Position numbers and translations under genes: made by a program. The notes beneath the pieces were generated by a model. The model did no database searches and had not been told where the DNA came from. It saw only the letters and a program-made list of their open reading frames with translations. Positions 26,675 to 35,520 of a stretch of DNA of 64,000 nt are shown here, in pieces. The DNA is taken from positions 3,410,001 through 3,474,000 of the forward strand of contig NZ_CP194857.1 of NCBI RefSeq assembly GCF_051020515.1, given 5' to 3'. The DNA comes from CALKWS01 sp051020515. GTDB lineage: Bacteria > Actinomycetota > Actinomycetes > Actinomycetales > Beutenbergiaceae. The number at the start of each line of letters is the position of its first letter. Position 1 is the stretch's first letter.

Positions 26675-27178
26675 TCAGCGACCCGGCTTCCGCAGCAACC
26701 GGCGCGGGAGCGGCCAGCGCGGGATCTGCTCGGTGAAACGAACGTAGTCATCGCCGAAGCGTCGATGCAGCCGCGGCTCCTCATAGAGATGCACGGTCAG
26801 GTTGAAACATGTCGCGACGATGGCGCCGTATGCCAGGATCCGCGGACTGCGCCATAGCACTGCCTGCCCGGCGATGACCGACAACACCCCCACGTACTGC
26901 GGGTTCCGCGTATACCGGTACAACCCGGTGGCCACCAGGTCCTCGGTCTCGGCGACGGGCGCGGGTGTCCCCCGTGCGCGGACGAACCGGACGAAGCAGT
27001 CCGTCACGATCGCGCTACCGCCGAGAACAAGCCCCGAACCGAGGATCCGTGACAGCGGGCCGCTCGGAAGGTGTGGCGAGGCCTCCCCTCGCACCTGCCA
27101 CGGCAGCACGCCGGCCACCATCCCGGGCGCGGCGAACGCGAAGACTGTGGTGGTGATCGCCGCTGTGCGCTTCTGCAC
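26675..27178 (-). CDS. isoprenylcysteine carboxyl methyltransferase-family membrane protein
   Basis: 167 residues, four or so transmembrane helices. LVATGLYRYTRNPQYVGVLS is the characteristic GxYxxxRNPxY motif of the ICMT/PEMT methyltransferase group, and EEPRLHRRFGDDYVRFTEQI is the matching C-terminal EExxLxxxFGxxYxxY block. Probably methylates a lipid or small molecule with SAM; substrate unknown. Its stop codon lies only 20 bases from the transposon target duplication, similar to the distance between glmS and inserted Tn7. Confidence 0.85.
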   Translation of the reverse strand: MQKRTAAITTTVFAFAAPGMVAGVLPWQVRGEASPHLPSGPLSRILGSGLVLGGSAIVTDCFVRFVRARGTPAPVAETEDLVATGLYRYTRNPQYVGVLSVIAGQAVLWRSPRILAYGAIVATCFNLTVHLYEEPRLHRRFGDDYVRFTEQIPRWPLPRRLLRKPGR

Positions 27179-27312
27179 CGCTGGTCCCTCCGGCCGGAGG
27201 GGTAGGTTAGCACGGCATCAGCGGGGTTCGGCGGTCCTGCTGCGCCGGGTTCGCCCCGCTCCCCCGGATGACGTCAGCGGTCTCCAGCGTCGCGCCCAGG
27301 TAGTCTCGATCA

Positions 27313-28353
27313 ATGGATCACCTCACCCCGAACCCGGATCTGTACAACGTCGCTTACCAGGCCGAGGACTTCCAGGGCATGCCCTACCGCTACGTGGGTT
27401 CCTCCGGCCTGCGCTCCCCCGCGATCGGCCTGGGCACGTGGAAATTCGGCTTCCCCGACACCGGAGACGGTGCCCGCTCCGATGAGCAGACCGCCCTGCA
27501 GATTCTGGACCGCGCACACGAGCTGGGCGTGCTGTTCTGGGACACGGCGAACCGTTACAACGCCGCCTCGGGCAACTCCGAGCGGATCATCGGCCGGTGG
27601 CTCAGCGCAAACCCCGGCCGCCGGCGGGACGTGGTGCTGGCCACCAAGACCCATGGCGGTATGGACGGGTACACCCCGAACCACTCCGGGCTGTCCCGGC
27701 TGCAGATCACCGAGTCGGTCAAGGCCTCCTTGGCGCGCTTGCAGACCGACTGGATCGACGTGCTCTGGTTCCACCGGTTCGACCCGGTGGTCCCCATCCA
27801 GGAGAGCCTGGAAACGGTCGCCGACCTCGTCAGCCAGGGCAAGGTGCACTACCTGGCGGTCTCGAACTTCACCGCCGATCAAGTGCGCGCCTACCTGGAG
27901 GTCAGCGAAGGCATCTCCCGGCGAACCCGGCCGATCGCGGTGCAGAACCGCTTCGACCCGTTGAACGGTGAGGTGCTGCCCGGGGTTCTCCAGGTGTGCG
28001 CCGACCAGGGCCTGGCATTCGTGCCGTACTCCCCCTTGGCCCAAGGGCTGCTCACCGACCGCTACCTCGATGCCGACGCGGTCGGCCCCGGAGACCGGCT
28101 GCACGATGAGGGTATCGAGATCGACCCCGCTCAGATCGCGGTGGTGCGCCAACTCGGCGAACTCGCACAATCCTGGGACCTGCAGGTCAGCCAACTCACC
28201 CTGGCCTACCTCCTCACGTTGCCGGGAATGGGCACCCAGATCCCGAGCAGTTCGACCCCGGCCCAGTTGGAGACCAACGCGTCCGCCGGCCGGGTGCACC
28301 TGTCCGAGCGGCAATGTGACGCCGTCGCCCGGGTTCTGGGCCGGGAGGACTAG
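27313..28353 (+). CDS. aldo/keto reductase (YghZ/Kv-beta-like)
   Basis: 346 residues. Typical motifs: PYRYVGSSGLRSPAIGLGTW, VLFWDTANRYNAASGNSERI (catalytic Asp and Tyr), VVLATKTHGGMDG (Lys), LWFHRFDPVVP (His) and PYSPLAQGLLTDRYL. NADPH-dependent carbonyl reduction is expected; the substrate is unknown. ATG at 27313. Its stop overlaps the end of the convergent WYL remnant. Confidence 0.92.
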   Translation: MDHLTPNPDLYNVAYQAEDFQGMPYRYVGSSGLRSPAIGLGTWKFGFPDTGDGARSDEQTALQILDRAHELGVLFWDTANRYNAASGNSERIIGRWLSANPGRRRDVVLATKTHGGMDGYTPNHSGLSRLQITESVKASLARLQTDWIDVLWFHRFDPVVPIQESLETVADLVSQGKVHYLAVSNFTADQVRAYLEVSEGISRRTRPIAVQNRFDPLNGEVLPGVLQVCADQGLAFVPYSPLAQGLLTDRYLDADAVGPGDRLHDEGIEIDPAQIAVVRQLGELAQSWDLQVSQLTLAYLLTLPGMGTQIPSSSTPAQLETNASAGRVHLSERQCDAVARVLGRED

Positions 28354-29033
28354 AACCCGCGACGGCGATCGGGGCATTCGTAGGCACCATCAGGAGCCCC
28401 GTACCGGCAAAGCAGTTCCGCGCCAAACCGGGCGAGTTCGGCCCGCACCGACTCCGGTTCGAGGACCTCGACGGTCGCGCCCCATCCGGCGAGGCGCTCG
28501 GCGATCGACAGCGGCAGGTGGGCCGCCAAGCGGACGCGCACGCGCCCGTCCCCGGAGGTCTCGAGCAGTTCGCAGTGCCGGCCGAACTGGCGCTCGAGGA
28601 CGGGGAGCGCGCGGGCCGGCGCGAGCACCGTCGCGGCGACGCCCGAGCGCAGGTGCTCCACCTCCTCGACCACCTGCTCCCACTCCCGGCCCAGATCCAG
28701 GCCCGCCGGCCGGGCCGCCGCCTCCGTCAGCATGGTCGCCTCGCGGATCCGGTCCACCCGGAAGGTGCGCCGGCCATGTTGGGTTCCGGCGACGAGGTAC
28801 CCGACGCCGCCCTTGTCGACGAGCCCCCACGGGTCCACCGTGCGCGTGGCCGCCGCGTGGGTGCGGCCCTCGTACTCGAGCAAGAGTCGGCGGCGGCCGA
28901 CGACAGCCTCTTGCAGCGTCTCCAGGACTGGCGGCCGTGCCCGGCCGTCCGCGCCCCATCCGGCGGTGTCGGCGGTCACGGCGTCGGCGGCGGCCGCGGA
29001 GTCCGCACGGAAGGTTCCGGAAGGGCGCGCCAC
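28350..29033 (-). pseudogene. WYL-domain regulator, N-terminal HTH missing
   Basis: 227 residues corresponding to the middle and C-terminal WYL part of a DeoR/WYL transcriptional regulator: LQEAVVGRRRLLLEYEG, DPWGLVDKGGVGYLVAGTQH and the end VRAELARFGAELLCRY. The helix-turn-helix that should precede it (about 90 residues) is absent; upstream sequence instead matches the start of a VOC gene. Probably a remnant left by a deletion, although a short WYL-only protein cannot be ruled out. Confidence 0.6.
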
Positions 29034-29086
29034 GCCTTGGCGAGGTCGTCGGCGTAGAAACTGATCGTGGCGAATCCCCGGAACAT
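28976..29086 (-). pseudogene. VOC (glyoxalase-like) gene remnant, first 19 or so residues only
   Basis: The frame opens MFRGFATISFYADDLAKAW, which resembles the start of actinobacterial VOC/bleomycin-resistance-like proteins, then turns into Pro/Arg-rich noise and stops at 28976. It overlaps the WYL remnant in another frame. The similarity is short and judged by eye. Confidence 0.45.
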
Positions 29087-29525
29087 CGGTCTGTTGGCCG
29101 CAAACGGGGACACGTCCAAGAAGTGGGGCAGGCCGGACCGAGCGGTCCCTTACGCGGGCTGGTTGCTGACCGCAGGAGGGCTCGTGATCATTCCGATCGC
29201 CCTCGTGGTCGAGGGGCCTCCCCCAACCCTGGACGCCCCGGCAGTCGCTGGTTATCTATGGCTGTCCCTGATGGGCGCACTCATCGCCTACGTGCTCTGG
29301 TTCCGCGGCGTCGGGCGCCTCCGCGCCGGTGCGGTGTCATTCCTGCCACTCATCTCGCCGCTCGTCGCGGCCTTCCTCGGCTGGGCCCTCCTGGGCGAGA
29401 AACTCACCCAGGTTCAACTTGTCGGCTTCGCGATCGCCTTGATCGCCGTCTCGGCCGCGCAGCGGACCTCCCCACGCCCTGCCCGCCACGAAGAACTCGC
29501 CCCCAGAATGGAGCTGCAGCGATAA
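29067..29525 (+). pseudogene. EamA/DMT transporter, C-terminal half only
   Basis: 152 residues from a GTG. From about 29121 it matches the second five-helix half of a 10-TM drug/metabolite transporter: AGWLLTAGGLVIIPIALVV, GYLWLSLMGALIAYVLWFRG, AVSFLPLISPLVAAFLGWAL, LVGFAIALIAVSAA. The first half is missing and the sequence before 29120 is unrelated. Most likely a truncated gene. Confidence 0.65.
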
Positions 29526-30166
29526 AGATCCTCATCATCGGTGGCACCGGCAGCGCCGGCTCCCGGATCGCCCGTGAGGCGCTCGAGCGCGGACATGGCC
29601 TGACCATCGCGTCCAGGAGCGGCCGACCCGGTGAGTTCGGCGGGCACGAGCGCGTGGAGACCGTCCGACTTGACTCCGCCGACGTGGATGCGGTGGCCTC
29701 CCGCGCCGAAGGTCATGACGTCGTCGTCGGTGCGACCCGCCCTGCTGCGGGCATGGAGGGCGACATCATCGACCTCACCCATGGACTGGCGACCGGGATT
29801 CGCCACGCCGGCAGCCGGCTGCTCGTGGTCGGTGGTGCCGCGCCCCTGCGCCTACCGGGATCAGGGCGCCGGGTGCTCGACGACCCGCACTGGGTGTCGT
29901 CGGAGTTTCGGGCCGTCGCGATCGCGAGCAACCGCCAGCTGGAGGTCCTGAGTGAGTACACCGACGTCACCTGGACCTACCTCGCGCCCGCGGCACACTT
30001 CGCACCTGGTAGCCGCACCGGTCGGTACACCCTGGCCGAGGCGGAACTCGTCATCGCACCCGATGGGGCCTCGGTGATCTCGATGGAGGACTACGCCCTC
30101 GCACTGGTCGATCTGGCCGAGCGCCCCACCGACCTGCACAAGGTTCTGGCCGTCGGCCCGGGCTAG
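29522..30166 (+). CDS. NAD(P)-binding Rossmann-fold protein (NmrA/SDR-like)
   Basis: About 214 residues. KILIIGGTGSAGSRIAREAL is the dinucleotide-binding GxxGxxG motif; later RRVLDDPHWVSSEFRAVAI and SMEDYALALVDLAERPT match the atypical SDR family of NAD(P)H-binding reductases. The natural start would be at 29522, but the codon is ATA (ATAAAGATC), overlapping the EamA stop. No ATG, GTG or TTG lies close upstream in frame. Either the ATG has mutated (or been misread), or this gene too is damaged. Confidence 0.7.
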   Translation: MKILIIGGTGSAGSRIAREALERGHGLTIASRSGRPGEFGGHERVETVRLDSADVDAVASRAEGHDVVVGATRPAAGMEGDIIDLTHGLATGIRHAGSRLLVVGGAAPLRLPGSGRRVLDDPHWVSSEFRAVAIASNRQLEVLSEYTDVTWTYLAPAAHFAPGSRTGRYTLAEAELVIAPDGASVISMEDYALALVDLAERPTDLHKVLAVGPG

Positions 30167-30200
30167 CCACCAGCGGCGAGCGCCCAGCCGCCAGCGGTGC

Positions 30201-30506
30201 TCAGTTGCGCCAGTAGTTGTTCGCCGCCGCCACCGTGGCGAACTCCACCGCCACCACGTGCGCGGCGGCAGTCAGCGAGTCCGGGTTGGTGGCGTAGCCA
30301 GGACGAAGCAGTTGACGGACGCCGGCGTCGGGCTGCATGGCACCGACGGTCTTGCGGGCCAGCATGATCGCCAACTCGCGGCCCTGCTCGGGCGTATCGG
30401 TGATGAGTGTGTTGTCCGGTACCAGGGCCACAGCCGCCTCCATGTGTGCATCGATGGGTCGAGGACCGTTGAAATGGCCCCGGTTTCGCAGCCTAGTGCT
30501 GGTCAC
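30201..30506 (-). CDS. hypothetical protein
   Basis: 101 residues: HMEAAVALVPDNTLITDTPE, KTVGAMQPDAGVRQLLRPGY, AAHVVAVEFATVAAANNYWR. No family recognised. Amino-acid composition and third-position GC look coding. No neighbour suggests a function. Confidence 0.5.
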   Translation of the reverse strand: MTSTRLRNRGHFNGPRPIDAHMEAAVALVPDNTLITDTPEQGRELAIMLARKTVGAMQPDAGVRQLLRPGYATNPDSLTAAAHVVAVEFATVAAANNYWRN

Positions 30507-30595
30507 GGCATTCTTCTAGGTCAACTTGTGAAAACTCCGGGCGTGGCGCTCGGAGGTAAGCCGGCCGCGGACCTCCAGGGGGTGGCCGGACCGTC

Positions 30596-31258
30596 TCAGG
30601 TTCCGTCGTCGCCGGCTTCCTCATGCAGTGCCTGCAGCCACTCGCCCCAGAACGCTTTCCAATGCGCCACAGCGGCCGGACCGGGCAGGTTGCTGTGCGT
30701 GACGCTCACCCGGACCTGGCCGTCCGGGCGCGGGTCGAAGGTGAACAGCACCACACCCTCGTCCACCCCGAGCCGTACTGCCTTCGAGGTCGGTTTGGAT
30801 CGCAGTGCGGAGGCCAACCCGCCGAGCAGATCGGCGCGGTCGGACTCATCGAGCAGGCCCGCGCGCAGTGCGGTGCCGTCCAACGGCAGGGTGCGTGAGA
30901 CGCCCGCCTCGAAGGAGCCATCAGCGCGTTGATGAGCCGCTCGTATCCCGGTGATCCGTTCATACCCGACCGTCACCGCTTGCGCCCACCAGCCGCTGAT
31001 CTCGTGATCCTGCTCCAGGAACGTGGCGATCGCGGCGTGTGCCGCGCCACGGCCCGGACCGGCGTCGATCACCTCGCGCCACTGGTTCCAGGTGCGGCCG
31101 GTGCGTTCCACGACCTGCTCGTCGCTGTGCTGGGGCTGGTGTACCCAGCCGGGTTCGCCGGCGGCCGGCGGCAACCTCCGGCGGGCGGCGCCGTGCTTCT
31201 GCCCGGTCTTGGCCATCCGTTCGCGGACACGCCGTGGGAAAGGTTCCTGCTTGGTCAT
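30596..31258 (-). CDS. DUF4287-domain protein
   Basis: 220 residues. An Arg/Lys-rich start (VRERMAKTGQKHGAARRRL) is followed by VVERTGRTWNQWREVIDAGP and FLEQDHEISGWWAQAVTVGY, the DUF4287 signature (TGRxWxxW... HxxxGWWAQxVTVxYE). The C-terminal half (VRLGVDEGVVLFTFDPRPDG, AVAHWKAFWGEWLQALHEEA) resembles an SRPBCC-like domain. Role unknown. Confidence 0.75.
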   Translation of the reverse strand: MTKQEPFPRRVRERMAKTGQKHGAARRRLPPAAGEPGWVHQPQHSDEQVVERTGRTWNQWREVIDAGPGRGAAHAAIATFLEQDHEISGWWAQAVTVGYERITGIRAAHQRADGSFEAGVSRTLPLDGTALRAGLLDESDRADLLGGLASALRSKPTSKAVRLGVDEGVVLFTFDPRPDGQVRVSVTHSNLPGPAAVAHWKAFWGEWLQALHEEAGDDGT

Positions 31259-31312
31259 GATGAGCCCCTTTCGCGGATACCGGGGCGGTGCCGCGTTCAG
31301 CGTGCGCAGGGG

Positions 31313-31450
31313 CTAGGCAGGTACTGAGCGCGGGCAGGTGCACCAGTCGGCGTCGGCGACCTGGGCACGGACCTCGGCTACGTGATCTCCGCAGCCCTCC
31401 CACGTGGTCTTGCGACAACGCGCGCACTGGACCGGCTTGCACATGAACAT
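31313..31450 (-). CDS. 45-residue cysteine-rich zinc-ribbon-like protein
   Basis: Reads MFMCKPVQCARCRKTTWEGC, then GDHVAEVRAQ, and ends WCTCPRSVPA. Cysteines at 4, 9, 12 and 20 with His 23, then Cys 37 and 39, fit one metal site. Similar short MCKPVxCxxCGKTTWxGCGxH proteins are common in Actinobacteria (from memory). GAGCCGATG precedes the start; a second in-frame ATG two codons in is equally possible. Confidence 0.7.
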   Translation of the reverse strand: MFMCKPVQCARCRKTTWEGCGDHVAEVRAQVADADWCTCPRSVPA

Positions 31451-31515
31451 CGGCTCCTTACCTCGGGTCCACCCAGCCTAGTAGCGCCTGCGGGATGGGT
31501 CCTGCGGTGCGGCCA

Positions 31516-33107
31516 CTACTCCCCCACCTGGCCGTCGGCGTCGCCCAGGTGAGCCGCGGGACGCTCGAAGGCCCCGGTGCCGCCACGCTGCCAGGGCTGC
31601 AGGCCGCCCAGGGGCCGGTAGTTCACGCCCACGGCGTCCAGACGCTCCAGGTGCCCGATCAAACGGGGTGTGAATTCGTCCCAGGTGCGCCCGGCCGGGT
31701 CGGACCAGGCGACCTCGGCGTGGGCGCAGGCGCGCGGGAACAGGTGGTACTGCGCCCGGCGCATCGTGGGGATGTACTCGGTCCACACGTTGGCCTGCGT
31801 GCCCAGGATCTTTTCACTGTGCTCCGGTGGCACACCCTCGAGGGGGTCGAAGGCATAGACCTTCTCGACCGGCAGGTGTCCGCCGATGCTGTACGGCTCG
31901 TCCGGATCGTTGCTCTGGTAGTAGTCCAGGTACAGGTGGGAGGTCGGGACCATGACCACCTCTCCCCCGGCGCGGGCGGCCTCGACCCCGTACCCGGCGC
32001 CTCGCCAGGCCATCGTGACCGCACCGTCGAGGTGACCCTCGTCGTTGATCTCGTCCCACCCCACCAACACCCGGCCACGCTCGGCCAACCAGTCCCGCAC
32101 CTGCCGGGTGAACCAGTTCTGCAGATGGGAGGCATCGGGCAGTCCGCGGCGTTCGGCGAGCGCGGCGGCGGCCCGGCTGGCCAGCCACTCGGTGCGGGGG
32201 GCCTCATCGCCGCCGGCGTGGATGTAGCGGGAGGGGAAGACGTCCAGCAATTCGGTGAACACCGAGAAGACGAACTCCATCGCCTCATCGGACAGGTTCA
32301 GCACCTCATCGAAGATGCCGAAGGTGTCGGCGACGGTGTGCCCTTCCCCGGGGTTGTTGCTCAGTTCGGGGTAGGCGGCCAGGACGGCGCGCACATGGCC
32401 CGGGAAGTCCAGTTCGGGCACGATCTCGATGCCGCGCTGGGCGGCGTAGGACACCAGTGAGCGGAGTTGGTCCTGGGTGTAGTAGCCGCCGTGCGGGGTT
32501 CCGTCGCCGTCCTCAGCCCCAGGTCTGCGAGTCTGGTGCCGGGTGCTGCCTACCTCATGCAACCGGGGGTGGGACTTCGACTCCATCCGCCACCCCTGGT
32601 CCTCGCTCAGGTGCAGGTGGAAGACGTTGTACTTGTGCATCGCCAGGAGGTCGATGAAGGAGTACAGGTCCGCGAGTGGCATGAAGTGCCGGCCCACATC
32701 GAGCATCAGTCCGCGCCAGGCGAATCGCGGGGCATCCGTGATCGTCACCGCGGGGACCTGCCACTGGGCGCCGACGGGCGCGGGCCGGTACACCGCCGCC
32801 GGCAGCAGTTGTCGCAACGTCTGGACCGCCCAGGTCAGGCCCGGTGATCTCCGGCGTGCACGTCGATCCCGTCGCCGGTCACCTCCAGCCGGTAACCCTC
32901 GTCCGGCAGCGACTCGTCCCGGTGCAAGCGAAGCGCGCCATCATCCCTGCCGGGCAGGTCCAGGCCGGTCCCGGGCGCCAGCAGGCGGCGGACGACGGCG
33001 GCCCACTCCCTGGGGCCGGTGATCGCCAGATCCTCGGCGAAGGTGAAGGACCCCTGCCCAACCTCGGTGGACCGGGGTTGCGGGAGCAGGGTGAAGGAGC
33101 CGGGCAT
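31516..33107 (-). CDS. beta-N-acetylhexosaminidase, GH20, one frameshift
   Basis: Removes terminal GlcNAc or GalNAc from glycans. The N-terminal frame (33107-32835, MPGSFTLLPQPRSTEVGQGS) ends at HAGDHRA-stop; the second frame continues GLTWAVQTLRQLLP, FAWRGLMLDVGRHFMPLADL, NVFHLHLSEDQGWRME and YIHAGGDEAPRTEW, where DE is the GH20 catalytic pair. One G missing near 32850 explains the break. About 530 residues when repaired. No signal peptide is visible, so it should act in the cytoplasm on imported chito-oligosaccharides. Confidence 0.87.
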
Positions 33108-33253
33108 GCGTGACCTCTCTCGTAGGGGTCGGACCAGCCTAGTTGGTGCCGATGCGCCCCGGTGGGGTGTGAGTCATGGACGTGTCGGTCCCGGTGTTTG
33201 TGCTGGTCAACTCGTAGTCTGATTATTGCTGCAATAATCAGATTGAGGAGGGC

Positions 33254-33688
33254 GTGATGACCAGGGACTATTCGGCGATGTCGATCCGTGAGTTGGAGGG
33301 GTTGCGGTCGGTGGCGTTGGACCGGATCGGGTCGGTGCCGGCGTTTCGACGGGGATCGTTGCAGGTGGGGTATCGCAAGTGCGGCAAGAAGACGTGCCGG
33401 TGCGCGCGCCCGGGTGAGCGGGGCCATGGGCCGCGGGGGTTGTGGACGCGGACGGCCAAGGGCGCCGGTTCGCGGGGTCAGTACATCCCGGTGGAGCAGG
33501 TCGATCAGGTCCGGGAGGAACTGGAGAACTACGCCCAGTTCGCTGAGTTGATCGAGGACTATGTGGAGATTAACGAGGCGCTGTGCAAGGCGCGGGTGGG
33601 GCCACCGGGCCGGCCAAGGGAGCGCAGGACCGACCCGGCCTTAGGCGGGGAAAAAGGGGGCTCTGCGGCCAGGGCGGGAGCCAAGTAG
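33254..33688 (+). CDS. DUF6788-family protein, first reading frame of the IS
   Basis: 144 residues. The signature VGYRKCGKKTCRCARPGERG (CGKxxCxC zinc-binding) followed by GLWTRTAKGAGSRGQYIPVE is typical of the small protein upstream of ISKra4 transposases. Near its end the mRNA reads GGGGAAAAAGGGGG (33647-33660); slipping back one base there would fuse it to the transposase frame. Start ATG at 33257-equivalent region, GGAGG upstream. Confidence 0.8.
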   Translation: MMTRDYSAMSIRELEGLRSVALDRIGSVPAFRRGSLQVGYRKCGKKTCRCARPGERGHGPRGLWTRTAKGAGSRGQYIPVEQVDQVREELENYAQFAELIEDYVEINEALCKARVGPPGRPRERRTDPALGGEKGGSAARAGAK

Positions 33689-35090
33689 ACTCCGGCGGGC
33701 TGTACGCGCTGGCCGATGCGGTCGCGGAACTGGCCGCCACCGAGGCCCGGGCGTTGGTGCACGCCGCGGCGCAGTTGACCCACAGCGGCCGGGGTGGGGT
33801 GCTGGAGGCGATCGAACGTGCCGCCCAACGGTCTGCTGCGGCAATTGGGCTGGCCGCCGTTGCCGGTGTGGTCAACTGGGCCGCTGAGCAGCAGGCGGGT
33901 GCCGGCACCGTGTGCAAGGGTGGGAGCGGCCATACCGTGCGATTGGTGGCCACCCGGCCTAAAACGGTGCGCACTCTGCTGGGGCCCATTGAGGTGATCC
34001 GTGGCTACTATCACTGCCGGGCATGTGCCCGGGGGTTTGCGCCTCTGGATGAGCGTCTGGGCATCACCGGCACCAGCCTGTCCCCGGGCCTTTCCCGGGC
34101 ATGCGCGTTGGCCGGGGCCGAGATGGCCTATGCCAAGGGCTTTGACTTCATCACCACAGTGACAGGCCTGGATCTGGCCTCCACCTCCACCCTGGGCCGG
34201 GTCACCCGCGCCCAAGGGGCCCGCGCCCGGGCGGTGATCGCTCAGGTTGAGGCTGCCGCGATGGCCGAACCCAGCATCGGTCCGGCCCCGGCCCCACCAC
34301 AGGGCGATATGAGCCTGTGTTACCTGGTCCTCGATGGCACCGGCGCGCCGATGCTGCCCTCTGAAACCAACGGGCGAGCGGGCAAAGACGGCGTGCGCGC
34401 CAGGACCCGGGAGGTCAAGATCGCCTGTCTATTCACCCAATCGGGCCTGGATGGCGCCACCGGTGAACCGGTCCAGGACCCCGGATCGGCCAGTTACATC
34501 TCCACCTTCGAACCGGCCGCCACCTTCGCCACCCACCTGATGGGCGAATACCGCCGGCGCGGCTTTCACCAGATCCGCCAGCCCATCATCATCGGCGATG
34601 GCGCCAAGTGGATCTGGACCATCGCAGGTGAACGATTCCCAGCCGCTACCCAGATCGTGGACTACTTCCACGCCCGCGAGCACCTGGCCGACCTGACCAA
34701 ACTCCTCACCCCCATCCTGGGCGATGCGACTGTGTTCGAGCGAGACCTGATCACCCACCTGGACCTGGGCCACACCGACCAGATCGCCGCCGCCGTGGCC
34801 AACCTGGACCTACCCCACCGGGCACCGGACCTAGTCGCACCGCCGCCATCGAGGTCGGCTACTTCACCGGCAACCACCAGCGCATGCAATACACCGACTT
34901 CAAAGCCAACGGCTACTACATCGGCTCCGGACCAGTGGAATCAGCCTGCAACACCATCGTCAAACAACGCGCTAAACGAGCCGGCATGCACTGGACCATC
35001 CAAGGCCTCGACCCCGTCCTGGCCATCCGCACCCTGCAACAATCCCACCGCACTCACATCCTCTGGCCCACCCCGGCACCACAAACCTGA
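33583..35090 (+). CDS. ISKra4-like transposase, one frameshift
   Basis: Probably translated by -1 frameshifting from the DUF6788 frame rather than from its own start. Core motifs: LLGPIEVIRGYYHCRACARG (zinc-finger region), YLVLDGTGAPML (first Asp), IIGDGAKWIWTIAGERFPAA (second Asp), DYFHAREHLADLTK. The frame breaks near 34838; the adjoining frame continues AIEVGYFTGNHQRMQYTDFK and SGPVESACNTIVKQRAKRAG (catalytic Glu) to a stop at 35088-35090. The original frame otherwise runs on into the next gene. Either inactive or misread. Confidence 0.83.
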
Positions 35091-35121
35091 CTCACACCCG
35101 CCCCGGTGGCCCCGGCACCGG

Positions 35122-35519
35122 ATGTCGGTGGCCTGGGGCACACTGTCCAAGGTGACCAATCGCCCCACCGTGCCGCGCGCCTGGGTCGACCGGATCGATG
35201 AGATCCTGGCCGCCTTGCCGCAGTGTGAGATCGAGGACGCCTGGACCGGTGTGCGCTGGCGGGTCGCCAACGCCACCGTGGCGCACGTGTTCGGGGGTGA
35301 GGACCAACTCTTCCGCATCATGTTCCGCGCCGAGCCGCCGAGGTGATGGCGTTCGAGCACCTGGGTGAACCGTACTTCCGGGCCGAGTGGGGTGAGAACG
35401 TGGTCGGGCTCGTCCTCGATGGGCGGACCGACTGGGGCGAGTTGGCCGAACTCCTCATCGACTCCTACTGCGTCCAGGCACCGGGGCACCTGGCTGCCGC
35501 GATCGACCGCCCTGGTTGA
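35122..35519 (+). CDS. MmcQ/YjbR-like protein, one frameshift
   Basis: About 132 residues. Reads VPRAWVDRIDEILAALPQCE, then ANATVAHVFGGEDQLFRIMF, the double-wing fold of MmcQ/YjbR proteins. The frame stops at AEPPR; one G missing near 35340 (CCGAGGTG for CCGGAGGTG) gives EVMAFEHLGEPYFRAEWGEN and ends at TGA 35517-35519. ATG 35122 has no visible ribosome-binding site; GTG 35152 is an alternative start. The IS insertion just upstream may have separated it from its promoter. Confidence 0.65.
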
Positions 35520-35520
35520 G

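Larger units (their letters stand above)
33166..35098 (+). mobile_element. ISKra4-family-like insertion sequence
   Basis: 1,933 bp. Terminal inverted repeats GGTGTGAGTCA (33166-33176) and TGACTCACACC (35088-35098) match 11 of 11. Flanks carry the same 11-mer, CGCCCCGGTGG, at 33155-33165 and 35099-35109, a clear target duplication. It encodes a DUF6788 protein and an ISKra4-like DDE transposase. It lies between the divergent hexosaminidase and MmcQ-like genes, ending 23 bases before the latter's ATG. Confidence 0.9.

Noticed and set aside
27968..30166. 732-residue plus-strand open frame
   Set aside because: Only its last third (from 29522) has protein-family signal; the rest is Arg/Pro-rich and lies over the aldo/keto reductase and WYL remnant in other frames.
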